DNA of 64,000 bases, taken from NCBI RefSeq assembly GCF_010093065.1, contig NZ_CP048113.1, positions 3,472,001-3,536,000 of the forward strand, written 5' to 3'. The DNA is from Chitinophaga agri. GTDB lineage: Bacteria; Bacteroidota; Bacteroidia; Chitinophagales; Chitinophagaceae. Shown in pieces: positions 27,195 to 35,766 of the stretch. Under the pieces are notes generated by a model, which searched no databases, was not told the DNA's origin, and worked only from the letters and a program-made list of their open reading frames with translations. Each line of letters opens with the position of its first letter. Positions within the stretch are counted from its first letter, which is position 1. Both the position numbers and the translations under genes were made by a program.

Positions 27195-27758
27195 ATGGCT
27201 TTTAAGATCTACACCAAAACAGGCGATAAGGGTAAAACAGCCCTGATCGGTGGTACCAAGGTGCCTAAAAGCGATCTGCGTATTGACGCCTACGGCACCG
27301 TAGACGAACTGAATTCCTATATCGGGCTGGTCAGCGACTATCTGACCAGTTATCCCGATACTGTCAGCCTTTTAAGGGAGATACAGGACCGTTTGTTTAC
27401 GATAGGCGCCTCGCTGGCCTGTGACCCTGACAAGGACACCAAAATGCGTATTCCCGACCTGCATGCGGCCGACATTACTTTACTGGAAGACAGTATCGAT
27501 AAAATGAATGAGGTGCTGCCGGAAATGAAATCTTTCATCCTTCCGGGGGGGCATGTGGCCGTATCGACCTGCCATGTTGCCCGTTGTGTATGCAGAAGGG
27601 CGGAACGGCTTTGTGTGGGGCTGCAGGAGCAGCAGCAGTTCATTGAACCGCTGGTGCTGCAATATGTGAACCGCCTGAGCGATTATCTTTTTGTACTGGC
27701 CCGTTGGATAGGTCATACCTTCCAGGTAGCCGAAATACCCTGGAAACCCAGGGTCTGA
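27195..27758 (+). CDS. Cob(I)yrinic acid a,c-diamide adenosyltransferase (PduO-type)
   Basis: A 187-residue ATP:corrinoid adenosyltransferase making adenosylcobalamin from cob(I)alamin and ATP. The N-terminal ATP site IYTKTGDKGKTALIGG (residues 4-19) and the segment RIDAYGTVDELNSYIG are hallmarks. The later CVCRRAERL and YVNRLSDYLFVLAR helices complete the five-helix trimeric fold. It probably serves B12-dependent enzymes such as methylmalonyl-CoA mutase, none of which is in the window. It converges with the lolD-like gene with only 8 nt between stops and no visible terminator. Confidence 0.92.
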   Translation: MAFKIYTKTGDKGKTALIGGTKVPKSDLRIDAYGTVDELNSYIGLVSDYLTSYPDTVSLLREIQDRLFTIGASLACDPDKDTKMRIPDLHAADITLLEDSIDKMNEVLPEMKSFILPGGHVAVSTCHVARCVCRRAERLCVGLQEQQQFIEPLVLQYVNRLSDYLFVLARWIGHTFQVAEIPWKPRV

Positions 27759-27766
27759 ACACCCGG

Positions 27767-28450
27767 TTATAGCTTCCCTGTTACCGGAGTGGCGATCTCT
27801 CCTACAATTCCCCCATCTTTCATCACCAGCTGCCTGTTACTCATCGGAGCCAGCTCTTCGTTGTGCGTCACGATGATGAAGGTCTGCTGAAATTTATCTC
27901 TCAGTTCAATGAACAACTGATGCAATTCCCGGGCATTTTTAGAGTCCAGGTTGCCCGTTGGCTCGTCGGCCATTACTATGTCCGGCTGATTGATCAAAGC
28001 GCGCGCTACGGCCACTCTTTGCTGTTCTCCGCCTGATAACTGATTCGGTTTGTGTTCCAGCCGGCCGGAAAGTCCCAGGGTCTCGAGTAAATACACGGCT
28101 CTTTCCTTTACAGCGGACTTACGGTTACCCGCAATATAACCAGGTATACAAACGTTTTCCAGGGCAGAGAACTCCGGTAAAAGATGATGGAACTGGAAAA
28201 TAAAGCCCATATGCTTATTTCTGAAATCAGCCAGCGCGTTACCCTTTAGTAAACCCAGATTGACATCATTCAGCCATACTTCTCCGGAACTGGGAGTATC
28301 CAGTGTACCCAGTATGTGCAGCAGGGTGCTTTTTCCGGCACCCGAAGAGCCAACAATAGTAACGATCTCTCCTTTCGAAACGGAAACACTTACATCTCTC
28401 AGGACATGTAAGTTGGAATAATTTTTGGTTAGATTGCGAGCGGTTAGCAT
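27767..28450 (-). CDS. ABC transporter ATP-binding protein, LolD-like
   Basis: A 227-residue ABC ATPase closest to LolD, which powers release of outer-membrane lipoproteins from the inner membrane through LolCE. It has Walker A GSSGAGKSTL, a FQFHHLLPEFSALENV Q-loop segment characteristic of LolD, signature LSGGEQQRVAVARAL, Walker [14 protein letters not shown] and an H-loop IIVTHN. The start is placed at the ATG at 28450 (MLTARNLTKNY). The upstream TTG at 28456 adds only two residues. No LolC/E-type permease lies next to it. Confidence 0.88.
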   Translation of the reverse strand: MLTARNLTKNYSNLHVLRDVSVSVSKGEIVTIVGSSGAGKSTLLHILGTLDTPSSGEVWLNDVNLGLLKGNALADFRNKHMGFIFQFHHLLPEFSALENVCIPGYIAGNRKSAVKERAVYLLETLGLSGRLEHKPNQLSGGEQQRVAVARALINQPDIVMADEPTGNLDSKNARELHQLFIELRDKFQQTFIIVTHNEELAPMSNRQLVMKDGGIVGEIATPVTGKL

Positions 28451-28489
28451 ACTCAAAGAAAAGTAAAATAACCTTTAAAATAGTAATAG

Positions 28490-28519
28490 TTGTTTATTTC
28501 AAATTAAATAATACTTTTG
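28490..28519 (+). promoter_or_regulatory. Promoter of the DUF2795 gene
   Basis: TTG at 28490-28492, a 19-bp spacer and TACTTTTG at 28512-28519 match the Bacteroidota TTG-N19-TAnnTTTG consensus exactly. The expected transcription start is about 25 nt before the ATG at 28551. Confidence 0.75.
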
Positions 28520-28550
28520 CGGAAATTCAGAAAGTAAAAATTTTGATCAC

Positions 28551-28772
28551 ATGTACTGGACCTTAGAATTAGCTTCATACCTGGAGGATGCTCCATGGCC
28601 AGCTACGAAAGACGAATTAATAGACTACGCTATCCGCTCCGGTGCACCGATTGAAGTGATAGAGAACCTGCAGGAGTTGGAGGACGAAGGAGAGATCTAT
28701 GAGGGAATAGAAGATATTTGGTCTGATTACCCGTCGCAAGACGACTTTTTCTTCAATGAAGATGAGTATTAG
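28551..28772 (+). CDS. DUF2795 small acidic protein
   Basis: A 73-residue, very acidic cytosolic protein with the DUF2795-like core WTLELASYLEDAPWPATKDE followed by LIDYAIRSGAP and VIENLQELEDEGEIYEGIEDIW. Small proteins of this type are highly conserved in Bacteroidota and usually well expressed; no function is established. It has a consensus promoter and a strong terminator of its own, so it is monocistronic. The acidic Asp/Glu/Phe tail (DDFFFNEDEY) is characteristic. Confidence 0.85.
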   Translation: MYWTLELASYLEDAPWPATKDELIDYAIRSGAPIEVIENLQELEDEGEIYEGIEDIWSDYPSQDDFFFNEDEY

Positions 28773-28827
28773 ACGGATTATTTTCCATTATTGTTGCCTC
28801 AGCAATTCGCCTATGCATAAAAAATTG

Positions 28828-28862
28828 AGCCGTTCCTTCTAATCAAAGGGAGCGGCTTTTTT
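28828..28862 (+). terminator. Terminator of the DUF2795 gene
   Basis: AGCCGTTCC (28828-28836) pairs with GGAGCGGCT (28849-28857), with one G-U pair, and is followed by TTTTTTG. Confidence 0.85.
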
Positions 28863-29416
28863 GTATCCCGGTCAGCCAACTCATCTGACCAGTGGATGCT
28901 TTGCCGGATCATCCGGGAACATCTCAGCTGCCTATACTTTTGAAAGAATAGCCTGGTATGCAGGGGATTTCCTGTCCCTGATCAACGCCTGCTCCTTTTT
29001 ATTTCAGGCGGCAGGTTATCCGTTTTTCCCTTTCGTTCACCCGGCTGCCGCTCTATCCAACCCTCACCCCGCACTATTTTTCTATCGCGTTATCGTTTCC
29101 TGGCCGGTATTACACCCTTACCGTTTATCACTTTTACTGCCTGTTCCCGCACGGGATATATATTGAAAATGATCGCCAGCGTAAAGCAGGAGACACCCTT
29201 TCCTGCCTGAGGTACTACCCTGTTGATCACGATTGTTTACACAAAAATACGGGGACCATTTCATCGATTTCAGGCCATGTATGCAAACTGCAAAAACACG
29301 TACGTAAACTGCCAAAATTCAGGGGTGGGAATTTTAAACCAGCAATTTCCGGGACTACGGGAGCTGATCCAGCTGATGCTTCACCACCGGTTTACCTTCG
29401 GTGTAGGTTCGCTTAA

Positions 29417-29480
29417 GTAAGCTTTCTCTTCCGTTTCTCCTCCGTTTTAAAACGGAGGAGAAACGGAAGAGAAAGCTTAC
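29417..29480. repeat. 64-bp perfect palindrome with no spacer
   Basis: The arms 29417-29448 and 29449-29480 are exact reverse complements meeting at TTTT|AAAA. Each arm contains two 11-bp units, TTCTCTTCCGT (29424-29434) and TTCTCCTCCGT (29435-29445). It is too long and spacer-free for an ordinary terminator and lies far from any stop codon (117 nt from the end of fabI). Confidence 0.9.
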
Positions 29481-29512
29481 CTGAACATTACCTGAAGATC
29501 GCCTGAAACATA
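29480..29512. repeat. Three 11-bp tandem units (CCTGAA consensus)
   Basis: CCTGAACATTA, CCTGAAGATCG and CCTGAAACATA follow each other directly at 29480-29490, 29491-29501 and 29502-29512, immediately after the 64-bp palindrome. The 11-bp period matches that of the units inside the palindrome arms. Confidence 0.6.
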
Positions 29513-29535
29513 GCTGACTGAAAACCGATCAAATA

Positions 29536-29575
29536 AAAACGCCGTGAGTAAGGAATTTTATCCTTTCTCACGGCG
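29536..29575 (-). terminator. Terminator of fabI
   Basis: CGCCGTGAG-TAAGGA (29540-29554) pairs with TCCTT-TCTCACGGCG (29561-29575), with one bulge. On the minus strand it is followed by TTTTTATTTG. Confidence 0.85.
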
Positions 29576-29597
29576 CATAATTATTTGTAACGACGAA

Positions 29598-30410
29598 TTA
29601 CTTTTCCATCTGTGCGATCACCTCAGCAGAAACGCCGGTGAAAGAGAAACCACCATCATGGAACAGGTTCTGCATGGTCACCATTTTGGTCAGATCAGAG
29701 AACATAGCTACGCAATAGTCAGCGCATTGCTGTGCAGTAGCGTTACCCAGCGGGCTCATTTTCTCAGCATAACCGATGAAACCATCAAATCCTTTAACAC
29801 CACCACCTGCGGTAGTTTTGGTAGGAGACTGTGAAATGGTGTTTACACGTACTTTCTTCTTGAAACCGTAGTGGTAACCGAAGCTACGTGCTACTGATTC
29901 CAGCATAGATTTAGCATCTGCCATTTCGCTATAGTCAGGGAATACTCTCTGTGCAGCGATGTAGGTCAGCGCTACAACGGAAGCCCAGTCATTCAATGCA
30001 TCCAGCTGCCATGCAGTCTGCAGTACGCGGTGCAGGGACATTGCAGAGATATCGAATGTTTTATGAGAGAAATCATAATCCAGATCGGTGTAGGATCTAC
30101 CTTTACGCATATTGATACTCATACCCACAGAGTGCAGTACGAAATCTATTTTGCCACCAAAATGCTCCATGGATTTAGTGAAAAGGTTTTTCAGATCATC
30201 CATATTGGTAACATCAGCGGGTATTACAGGAGCATTACACTGTTCAGCCAGCTTGTTGATCTCTCCCATGCGTAACGCTATCGGAGCGTTGGTAAGCACT
30301 ACTTCGGCGCCTTCTTCCACACAACGTAACGCTGTGCTCCAAGCCATAGACTTCTCGTCCAATGCACCAAATATGATACCTTTCTTTCCTTTTAATAAGT
30401 TATGAGCCAT
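29598..30410 (-). CDS. fabI: Enoyl-[acyl-carrier-protein] reductase (NADH)
   Basis: A 270-residue short-chain dehydrogenase fold enzyme catalysing the last step of each fatty-acid elongation cycle. FabI features: GALDEKSMAW at the cofactor site, LHSVGMS, and the catalytic Tyr-X6-Lys as YSEMADAK, followed by the SQSPTKTTAGGGVKGFDGF loop (in pieces) that covers the substrate. This Y-X6-K spacing is specific to FabI rather than FabG-type reductases. The start is set at the ATG at 30410 (MAHNLLKGK), not the TTG at 30419. It is monocistronic, with a -7 box TATTTTTG at 30433-30440 and a terminator downstream. Confidence 0.94.
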   Translation of the reverse strand: MAHNLLKGKKGIIFGALDEKSMAWSTALRCVEEGAEVVLTNAPIALRMGEINKLAEQCNAPVIPADVTNMDDLKNLFTKSMEHFGGKIDFVLHSVGMSINMRKGRSYTDLDYDFSHKTFDISAMSLHRVLQTAWQLDALNDWASVVALTYIAAQRVFPDYSEMADAKSMLESVARSFGYHYGFKKKVRVNTISQSPTKTTAGGGVKGFDGFIGYAEKMSPLGNATAQQCADYCVAMFSDLTKMVTMQNLFHDGGFSFTGVSAEVIAQMEK

Positions 30411-30432
30411 TGGGTTCAAAAATTAATTTCGG

Positions 30433-30440
30433 CAAAAATA
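30433..30440 (-). promoter_or_regulatory. -7 promoter box of fabI
   Basis: TATTTTTG on the minus strand matches TAnnTTTG and lies 22 nt ahead of the fabI ATG. The -33 part is only T-rich. Confidence 0.55.
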
Positions 30441-30491
30441 GCTGTTATAGTTGAAAAAAAAAGATTAATTGAAAAGCAGTCAACGGATTAG

Positions 30492-32141
30492 CTACTTTAC
30501 CAGCTCCCGTGCGTTTTCAAGTGCCGCTGCCGTTGGCTTCTCACCACTCAGCATCTGGGCTATTTTATTGATCCTTTCTTCTCTGGTGAGCAGGCGTACG
30601 TTCGTATGCACCTTACCATCCCGGGCGTCTTTATACACAAAATAGTGCGCATCTGCCTTACCGGCGATCTGCGGCTGATGGGTGATACAAATGATCTGAT
30701 GTGCTTTGGCCATATCTTCCATAATGAAGCTGACCTGTCTGGCGGCTTCTCCGGAGATACCTGTATCAATTTCATCGAAGATCAGGGTAGGCAGGGCTAC
30801 TGACTTCGCCACGAGTGACTTGATACACAGCATCAGCCTGCTCAGCTCACCACCGGAAGCTACTTTCCGGATCGGTGCAAACTGACCACTTTTATTGGCG
30901 TCGAACAGGAATTCGATGGTATCCTGGCCGTTAGGATTGAGCGCCCCCTGCATGATAGAAGCTTTCAGGCGTGCATTGGGCATACCCACCTGTGCCAGCA
31001 ATTCATTTACCTTCTTTTCAAATGGTTCTGCTACTTTCAGACGTGCAGCAGTAATCGTTTCAGCCAGCTTCTGCAGGGCTGCCCGCAGTGTTTCCAGCTC
31101 GGTTTCCAGGGAAGCCAGTCTGTCATCCAGGTTCAGCACCCCTTCTATACTGTTATTCAGTTGTTCCTGGATAGCCAGTAATTCCGCCGTGGAGTGTACT
31201 GCGTGTTTCTTCAGTAATTTATATCCTAAAGACACTCTTTCGTTCACATGTTCGATACGTGCACCATCAAACTGTACCTGGTCGTTCATACGGCCTATCT
31301 CTGAAGAAATATCCTGTAGTTCGACATAGGCAGACTGCAGGCGTTCTGCCACTGCAGGTGCATCTTTATGGTAGGAAGCCAGTGCCTGCACGGAAGACAG
31401 TATCTGTTTCAGCTGCTGCAGGATAGGCTGTTCATCTTCATTTAGCTGGAAATATACCCGGCTGAGGGTATTGCGGATCTCTTCTGCATGGCTCAGTACC
31501 TTGAGTTCAGCGTCAAGGTCTTCGATCTCATTGGCACCGAAAGCGGCATCACTGAGTTCGTCAAGCAGAAATTTGTTGTAATCCAGTTCTTTGTTGGCGC
31601 TGTCGCGCTGGTTCTGTAATTGTTTCAGTTCGCGCTGTACCTGTGCATAGCGTTGGTATTGCTGCTGGTACTGCTGCATCACAGTAGGCTGGTTCACCAG
31701 GGCATCCAGCACTTCACGCTGAAAATCTGAGTTTTCCAGGTCCTGTGTGTCAAACTGCTGGTGCAGGTCTACGAGGGACTGACTGAGTTCAGTAAGTTGT
31801 CCCAGGTTCACCGGTGTATCATTGACAAATGCACGGGACTTACCTGCTGTACTGATCTCCCTGCGGATGATCAGCTGATCTTCCATATCAAGTTCATGCT
31901 CCTGGAAAAATGCAGCTACCTGGGATTTCTTTACTTTAAAGATCCCTTCTATGACACACTTGGATGCTTTGTCCAGCAGCATGCCCGGATCAGCCCTCTC
32001 CCCCAATATTAATGACAATGCACCTAACACGATCGATTTACCGGCACCTGTTTCCCCCGTAATGACATTCAGGTTGCCGGAGAAATCTACTTCCAGGTGA
32101 TCAATGATCGCGTAGTTCTTGATAGTTAGTTTCTGTAGCAT
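30492..32141 (-). CDS. recN: DNA repair protein RecN
   Basis: A 549-residue SMC-like ATPase that acts early in double-strand-break repair. Walker A GETGAGKS (near residue 30) follows the typical N-terminus MLQKLTIKNYAIIDHLEVDF (read as a whole). Long coiled-coil arms span about 150-380. The C-terminal ATPase half has a signature GGELSRLMLCIKSL, Walker B LIFDEIDTGISG and ICITHQPQIA. The length equals that of typical RecN (about 550). A TPR protein gene lies 88 nt upstream on the same strand. No SOS-type box like the dinB palindromes is apparent upstream. Confidence 0.95.
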   Translation of the reverse strand: MLQKLTIKNYAIIDHLEVDFSGNLNVITGETGAGKSIVLGALSLILGERADPGMLLDKASKCVIEGIFKVKKSQVAAFFQEHELDMEDQLIIRREISTAGKSRAFVNDTPVNLGQLTELSQSLVDLHQQFDTQDLENSDFQREVLDALVNQPTVMQQYQQQYQRYAQVQRELKQLQNQRDSANKELDYNKFLLDELSDAAFGANEIEDLDAELKVLSHAEEIRNTLSRVYFQLNEDEQPILQQLKQILSSVQALASYHKDAPAVAERLQSAYVELQDISSEIGRMNDQVQFDGARIEHVNERVSLGYKLLKKHAVHSTAELLAIQEQLNNSIEGVLNLDDRLASLETELETLRAALQKLAETITAARLKVAEPFEKKVNELLAQVGMPNARLKASIMQGALNPNGQDTIEFLFDANKSGQFAPIRKVASGGELSRLMLCIKSLVAKSVALPTLIFDEIDTGISGEAARQVSFIMEDMAKAHQIICITHQPQIAGKADAHYFVYKDARDGKVHTNVRLLTREERINKIAQMLSGEKPTAAALENARELVK

Positions 32142-32229
32142 AAGGAGTATTGGAAATACGAATATATCACATTGGATTATTCCGCAAATTAAGACCCGCG
32201 GTACGTAATGTATCTGCGTAGTGACAGGC

Positions 32230-33717
32230 TCAACCGCCGGTCAGTCTTTGTATTCCGGCCTTCGCCCGTTGATCAAGTGAGTTTTTATAATCGTGCCCTT
32301 TCATGTCCAGACAGGACTGATAACATTGCTTTGCCTTTGCCTTGTCATTACGCTTTTCGTAGATGTACCCCATCTGTAGCGCTGCTCTGGCCGCAAAATG
32401 CTCAGTTCTGTTGGCTCCGGTTTTAACAGTTGCTTCATACATCGTGATGGCATTGTCGTCCTGACCCATTTCATCGTAGATACGGCCCAGGCGGTATGCA
32501 TACTCGATCTTTTCTTCCATCAGCGGGAAATCAGCTGCCTTTTTATTGACCAGCAGTTTCAGTGCCTCCGGAAAGTAACCGCCATCACTCAGCAAACGCG
32601 CTCTCAGTAACAACTGATTAGGCCATCTGCCACTCTTCGCATCTTTCAGTGCCTGTTTGTCTGCATCTGTTTCTGTATTACCTCTTGTCAGTATTAAGTT
32701 ACGGTACTTATTCGCAGCATCCATATTTCCCCGCAGATAATAATACCAGCTTAGCCTTTGCAGGCCCTCTTTCAGGTAGAACTTGCCTTTGAAACGGTCA
32801 ATGAATTTCTGCAGATAAACGTTTGCATCCTCATCCTGCCGGCAAAGTTTCAGTTGTCCGAGCACGTAATATACATAAGGAATCTCTTCAAACTGCACAC
32901 TATCATTCCGTTCTGTTAACACCTTGATACCCAGTGTCGCTTTCTGATTGTTCATGGCGATATTAGCCACCATCAGCGCGAAAAGGTAGTTATTTTTTGT
33001 ATCAAGCTTATATTTCTGGATAAATGTCCAGACATCTTCCGGCTTATTTTCCACAAAAAGTTTCAGGTAACAGTAATAATAACAGGCTTCTTCCCTGAAT
33101 AACCGGGCTACCTCGGTATTACTGTCTATCACCTGCTGCACCATCTGCATCCCATCCCTGATCGTACCCTTCATTCCAAGCGTGTTGGAAATCCAGCGAT
33201 ACCCTTCCGGAATTGTTCCGAATACCGTCTGCATAGAACCCAGCAGCATATTGTTGGGCAGGAACTGCGGGAATTTCTTCTGATTCTCTTTCAGCAACTG
33301 ATATGCCTTCCGGATCTCCCACACCGCGTCCCACTTCTCATTGAATTTCAGCCGGACCATCCCCCACTGAAAACGGATAGCTGCCTGTGTATATAAATAA
33401 TAGGGAGAATTAGTGGGCCCACCTTCCATTCTGGACAGGCGGTCCGCCTTCAGATATTTCTTTTGGGCATATTCTGCCGGATCTTCATTAAAAAAGAGTG
33501 TAAAAAAGTCAGCATAATTATCAAGAAAATAAGGCACAAGATTATCCGGATGTACTCTCTTTTCTTCGGCCAGTAATGCAGCACCAGCGTCAAGGCGCAG
33601 TTGCATGATAGCATCATAGGCCTGCTGACAGCGGGCGTTAAAGTCATAGACCTTTTGCCTTCCCGAAACAGCAACAGTAATATTCAACAATAAACCCAGC
33701 AGGAATAATGTGCGCAT
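32230..33717 (-). CDS. TPR-repeat protein with signal peptide, function unknown
   Basis: A 495-residue periplasmic or surface protein. A signal peptide (about 1-19) is followed by helical repeats. Clear TPR-like units occur near the C-terminus (IEYAYRLGRIYDEMGQDDNAITMYEATV; AALQMGYIYEKRNDKAKAKQCYQSCL, in pieces). The middle contains the aromatic-rich segment REEACYYYCYLKLFVENK. No catalytic motif is visible, so it is probably a scaffold or binding protein. The start is at the ATG at 33717 (MRTLFLLG) rather than the TTG at 33723. It is transcribed towards recN. Confidence 0.7.
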   Translation of the reverse strand: MRTLFLLGLLLNITVAVSGRQKVYDFNARCQQAYDAIMQLRLDAGAALLAEEKRVHPDNLVPYFLDNYADFFTLFFNEDPAEYAQKKYLKADRLSRMEGGPTNSPYYLYTQAAIRFQWGMVRLKFNEKWDAVWEIRKAYQLLKENQKKFPQFLPNNMLLGSMQTVFGTIPEGYRWISNTLGMKGTIRDGMQMVQQVIDSNTEVARLFREEACYYYCYLKLFVENKPEDVWTFIQKYKLDTKNNYLFALMVANIAMNNQKATLGIKVLTERNDSVQFEEIPYVYYVLGQLKLCRQDEDANVYLQKFIDRFKGKFYLKEGLQRLSWYYYLRGNMDAANKYRNLILTRGNTETDADKQALKDAKSGRWPNQLLLRARLLSDGGYFPEALKLLVNKKAADFPLMEEKIEYAYRLGRIYDEMGQDDNAITMYEATVKTGANRTEHFAARAALQMGYIYEKRNDKAKAKQCYQSCLDMKGHDYKNSLDQRAKAGIQRLTGG

Positions 33718-33805
33718 GGACAAAAAAATAAATCTGATTAATAATTCCGGGCCTATCTGTCAAAATCCAAACCAAATTTTCGTTTACCCCTTCGACCTTA
33801 ATGTA

Positions 33806-33833
33806 AAAGTCCCGGCCTAAAAGCCAGGACTCT
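33806..33833 (-). terminator. Terminator of the zinc-ribbon/Nif3-like operon
   Basis: AGTCCCGGC / GCCAGGACT forms a stem with one mismatch. On the minus strand it is followed by TTTTAC. It lies about 35 nt after the stop at 33867. Confidence 0.6.
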
Positions 33834-33866
33834 ACACTATTAAAATAAGTTAGTTACAATGCGCTA

Positions 33867-34619
33867 TTAAATAGTCACTGTTGCATCCAGATCATTATCA
33901 ACCAGGATACGACCGCAATGTTCGCAAACGATGATCTTTTTACGCTGACGGATCTCTGCCTGACGTTGAGGAGGGATCGCATTGAAGCAACCACCACAGG
34001 AGTCACGGGAGATAGTCACCACAGCCAGACCGTTACGGTAGTTGGTACGGATCTTTTCGTAAGCAGCCAGCAGACGGGCTTCTACTTTACTGCGTGCCTC
34101 ATCGCTCTCTTTACGGAATGCCTTCTCTTCTTTATCAGTTTCAGCGATGATCTTTTCCAGTTCACCTTTCTTGTGCTTCAGGTTAGACTCTTTATCAGCG
34201 ATCTGTTTCTTAGCACCTTCCAGAACACGGCTTTTATCCTTTACCTCTTCGTTAGCGTCTTTGATGTGTTTCTCAGCCAGTTTGATCTCCAGAGACTGCA
34301 TTTCAATCTCTTTGGTGATAGCTTCGAATTCACGGTTATTCTTAACGTTATCCTGCTGCTTCTCGTATTTCTTCATCAGGGCCTCAGAGTCCTTGATTGC
34401 GTTCTTTTTGTTGGCAATAAAGTCCTGGATACCACGAATTTCATCCTCTACATGAGACAGACGGGTGTTCAGACCCTCGATCTCATCTTCCAGATCCTTT
34501 ACTTCCATTGGCAACTCCCCTTTCAACACCTGGATTTCATCCAGTTTGGAGTCCATCTTCTGTAGCCTAAGTACAGACGCCAATTTTTCTTCTACGGAGT
34601 ATTCTTTTACAGTAGCCAT
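33867..34619 (-). CDS. C4-type zinc-ribbon coiled-coil protein (DUF164/CdsZ-like)
   Basis: A 250-residue protein with a long antiparallel coiled coil (about 10-185, rich in Lys, Glu and Leu heptads) and a C-terminal zinc ribbon with two Cys pairs, CGGCFN and VCEHCG, about 22 residues apart. This is the CT398/DUF164 type, a widespread family thought to tether partner hydrolases or act in nucleic-acid transactions. The start at 34619 lies 8 nt after the stop of the Nif3-like gene. The pairing of these two families is recurrent in bacteria and implies a joint function. Confidence 0.9.
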   Translation of the reverse strand: MATVKEYSVEEKLASVLRLQKMDSKLDEIQVLKGELPMEVKDLEDEIEGLNTRLSHVEDEIRGIQDFIANKKNAIKDSEALMKKYEKQQDNVKNNREFEAITKEIEMQSLEIKLAEKHIKDANEEVKDKSRVLEGAKKQIADKESNLKHKKGELEKIIAETDKEEKAFRKESDEARSKVEARLLAAYEKIRTNYRNGLAVVTISRDSCGGCFNAIPPQRQAEIRQRKKIIVCEHCGRILVDNDLDATVTI

Positions 34620-34627
34620 GTATGTGT

Positions 34628-35722
34628 TTATAAGTAATTTACCGGATTTGTACGAATTGTAGATTTAAGAGGCGCAAAATTAGGGAATTTTTCAGTCAAT
34701 ATATGATAAAATAATTCAACCGTAAACTGCTCGCTCTCGAAATGCCCCACATCCGCTATAACAATTTGATTTTCAGCGTCGAAAAACTCGTGATACTTGA
34801 AATCGGCCGATATATAGGCGTCCGCTCCAGCTGATATGGCCCGTTTTAACAGGAAACTGCCGGCTCCCCCGCACAAGGCCACCTTTCTGACCGGTTTTCC
34901 TCTCAGTGGCGTATATCTCACACAACCCGTATCGAACTGCTGCTTCACCCAGCGAAGGAAGGCGGCCTCCTCCATCGGCTCTTTCAGGGTACCGATCAGG
35001 CCCGAACCCACTTCTGCATATGCATTCTCCAGCTTCACAATGTCATAAGCTACCTCTTCGTAGGGATGGCTCCCTAACAGGGCTTTTGTTATAACCTGTT
35101 CCAAATATACGGGAAATATCACCTCGACCTTCGTTTCTGCCTCTATATGTTGCTGACCGACAGTTCCTACATATGGTGTGGTCCCCTCTCCGGCCTTAAA
35201 GGTGCCCCTGCCCTCCACATTGAAACTACATTCGTTATAGGCGCCTATATGTCCGGCTCCCGCTGCAAACAGGGCCGCCCTTACCCTTTCTGCATCTGCC
35301 TGTGGCACAAAGGTATACAGCTTGCGCAGCAACTCCCTTTTAGGAGATAATATACTGCATTGCTGTAATTCCAGCCGGCGGGCCATCATATCGCAAACAC
35401 CATTCCGGACATTATCCAGATTGGTATGTGCCGCGTAAATGGCAATATCATTTTTGATGGCTTTGATGGCCACCCGCTCTACATAATTGTTCCCATTGAT
35501 CTTTTTGAGTCCGCCAAATACGATCGGATGATGCGCGACCACCAGGTTACATTTCTTTTCAATGGCCTCGTCTATGACTGCTTCAGTAGCATCCAGCGTC
35601 AGTAAAACCCCGGTCAGTTCCCAGTCGGCACTGCCGAATAGTAGTCCTGCGTTGTCATAACTTTCCTGGTATTGTAATGGTGCAAATGCCGCAATGGCAT
35701 TGGTAATATCCCTGATCTTCAT
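34628..35722 (-). CDS. Nif3-like dinuclear metal-centre protein (YbgI/YqfO family)
   Basis: A 364-residue protein of the Nif3/GTP cyclohydrolase I type 2-like family. Two Nif3 halves frame an inserted PII/CutA-like domain at about 130-230, as in YqfO. Metal ligands are seen in VVAHHPIVFGG (His-His), AAHTNLDN and, near the C-terminus, DVGHFESEQ. The biochemical role is unsettled (metal chaperone, hydrolase or GTP-cyclohydrolase-related). It forms an operon with the zinc-ribbon protein (8-nt gap). It is divergent from the M32 carboxypeptidase, with the start codons 44 nt apart. Confidence 0.9.
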   Translation of the reverse strand: MKIRDITNAIAAFAPLQYQESYDNAGLLFGSADWELTGVLLTLDATEAVIDEAIEKKCNLVVAHHPIVFGGLKKINGNNYVERVAIKAIKNDIAIYAAHTNLDNVRNGVCDMMARRLELQQCSILSPKRELLRKLYTFVPQADAERVRAALFAAGAGHIGAYNECSFNVEGRGTFKAGEGTTPYVGTVGQQHIEAETKVEVIFPVYLEQVITKALLGSHPYEEVAYDIVKLENAYAEVGSGLIGTLKEPMEEAAFLRWVKQQFDTGCVRYTPLRGKPVRKVALCGGAGSFLLKRAISAGADAYISADFKYHEFFDAENQIVIADVGHFESEQFTVELFYHILTEKFPNFAPLKSTIRTNPVNYL

Positions 35723-35743
35723 AATTGAGCGGTAATTTACCCC

Positions 35744-35751
35744 TACTTTTG
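35744..35751 (+). promoter_or_regulatory. -7 promoter box of the M32 carboxypeptidase gene
   Basis: TACTTTTG matches TAnnTTTG and lies 15 nt ahead of the ATG at 35767. TTG at 35725-35727 could serve as the -33 element with a short, 16-bp spacer. Its position argues against the upstream in-frame start at 35725. Confidence 0.6.
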
Positions 35752-35766
35752 CACAAAATCAACAGC

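Larger units (their letters stand above)
28863..29597. other. Gene-poor interval between the DUF2795 gene and fabI
   Basis: A stretch of about 735 bp with no supported gene. An open frame at 28861-29166 is rich in Pro, Phe and Cys and has no start context, so it reads as non-coding. Contents: a lone minus-strand TATTTTTG box at 29242-29249, the 64-bp perfect palindrome at 29417-29480, three 11-bp repeats at 29480-29512 and the fabI terminator at 29536-29575. It may hold an unannotated RNA or the remains of a small element. Confidence 0.5.

Noticed and set aside
28861..29166. Plus-strand 101-codon frame after the DUF2795 terminator
   Set aside because: It begins within the terminator T-tract without a promoter or ATG near a start context. 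Its Pro/Phe/Leu-rich composition is unlike the other genes.
29242..29249. Minus-strand TATTTTTG as promoter of a small RNA
   Set aside because: The -7 box is perfect but there is no TTG at the expected distance and no clear terminator for such an RNA, so it is not claimed as a feature.
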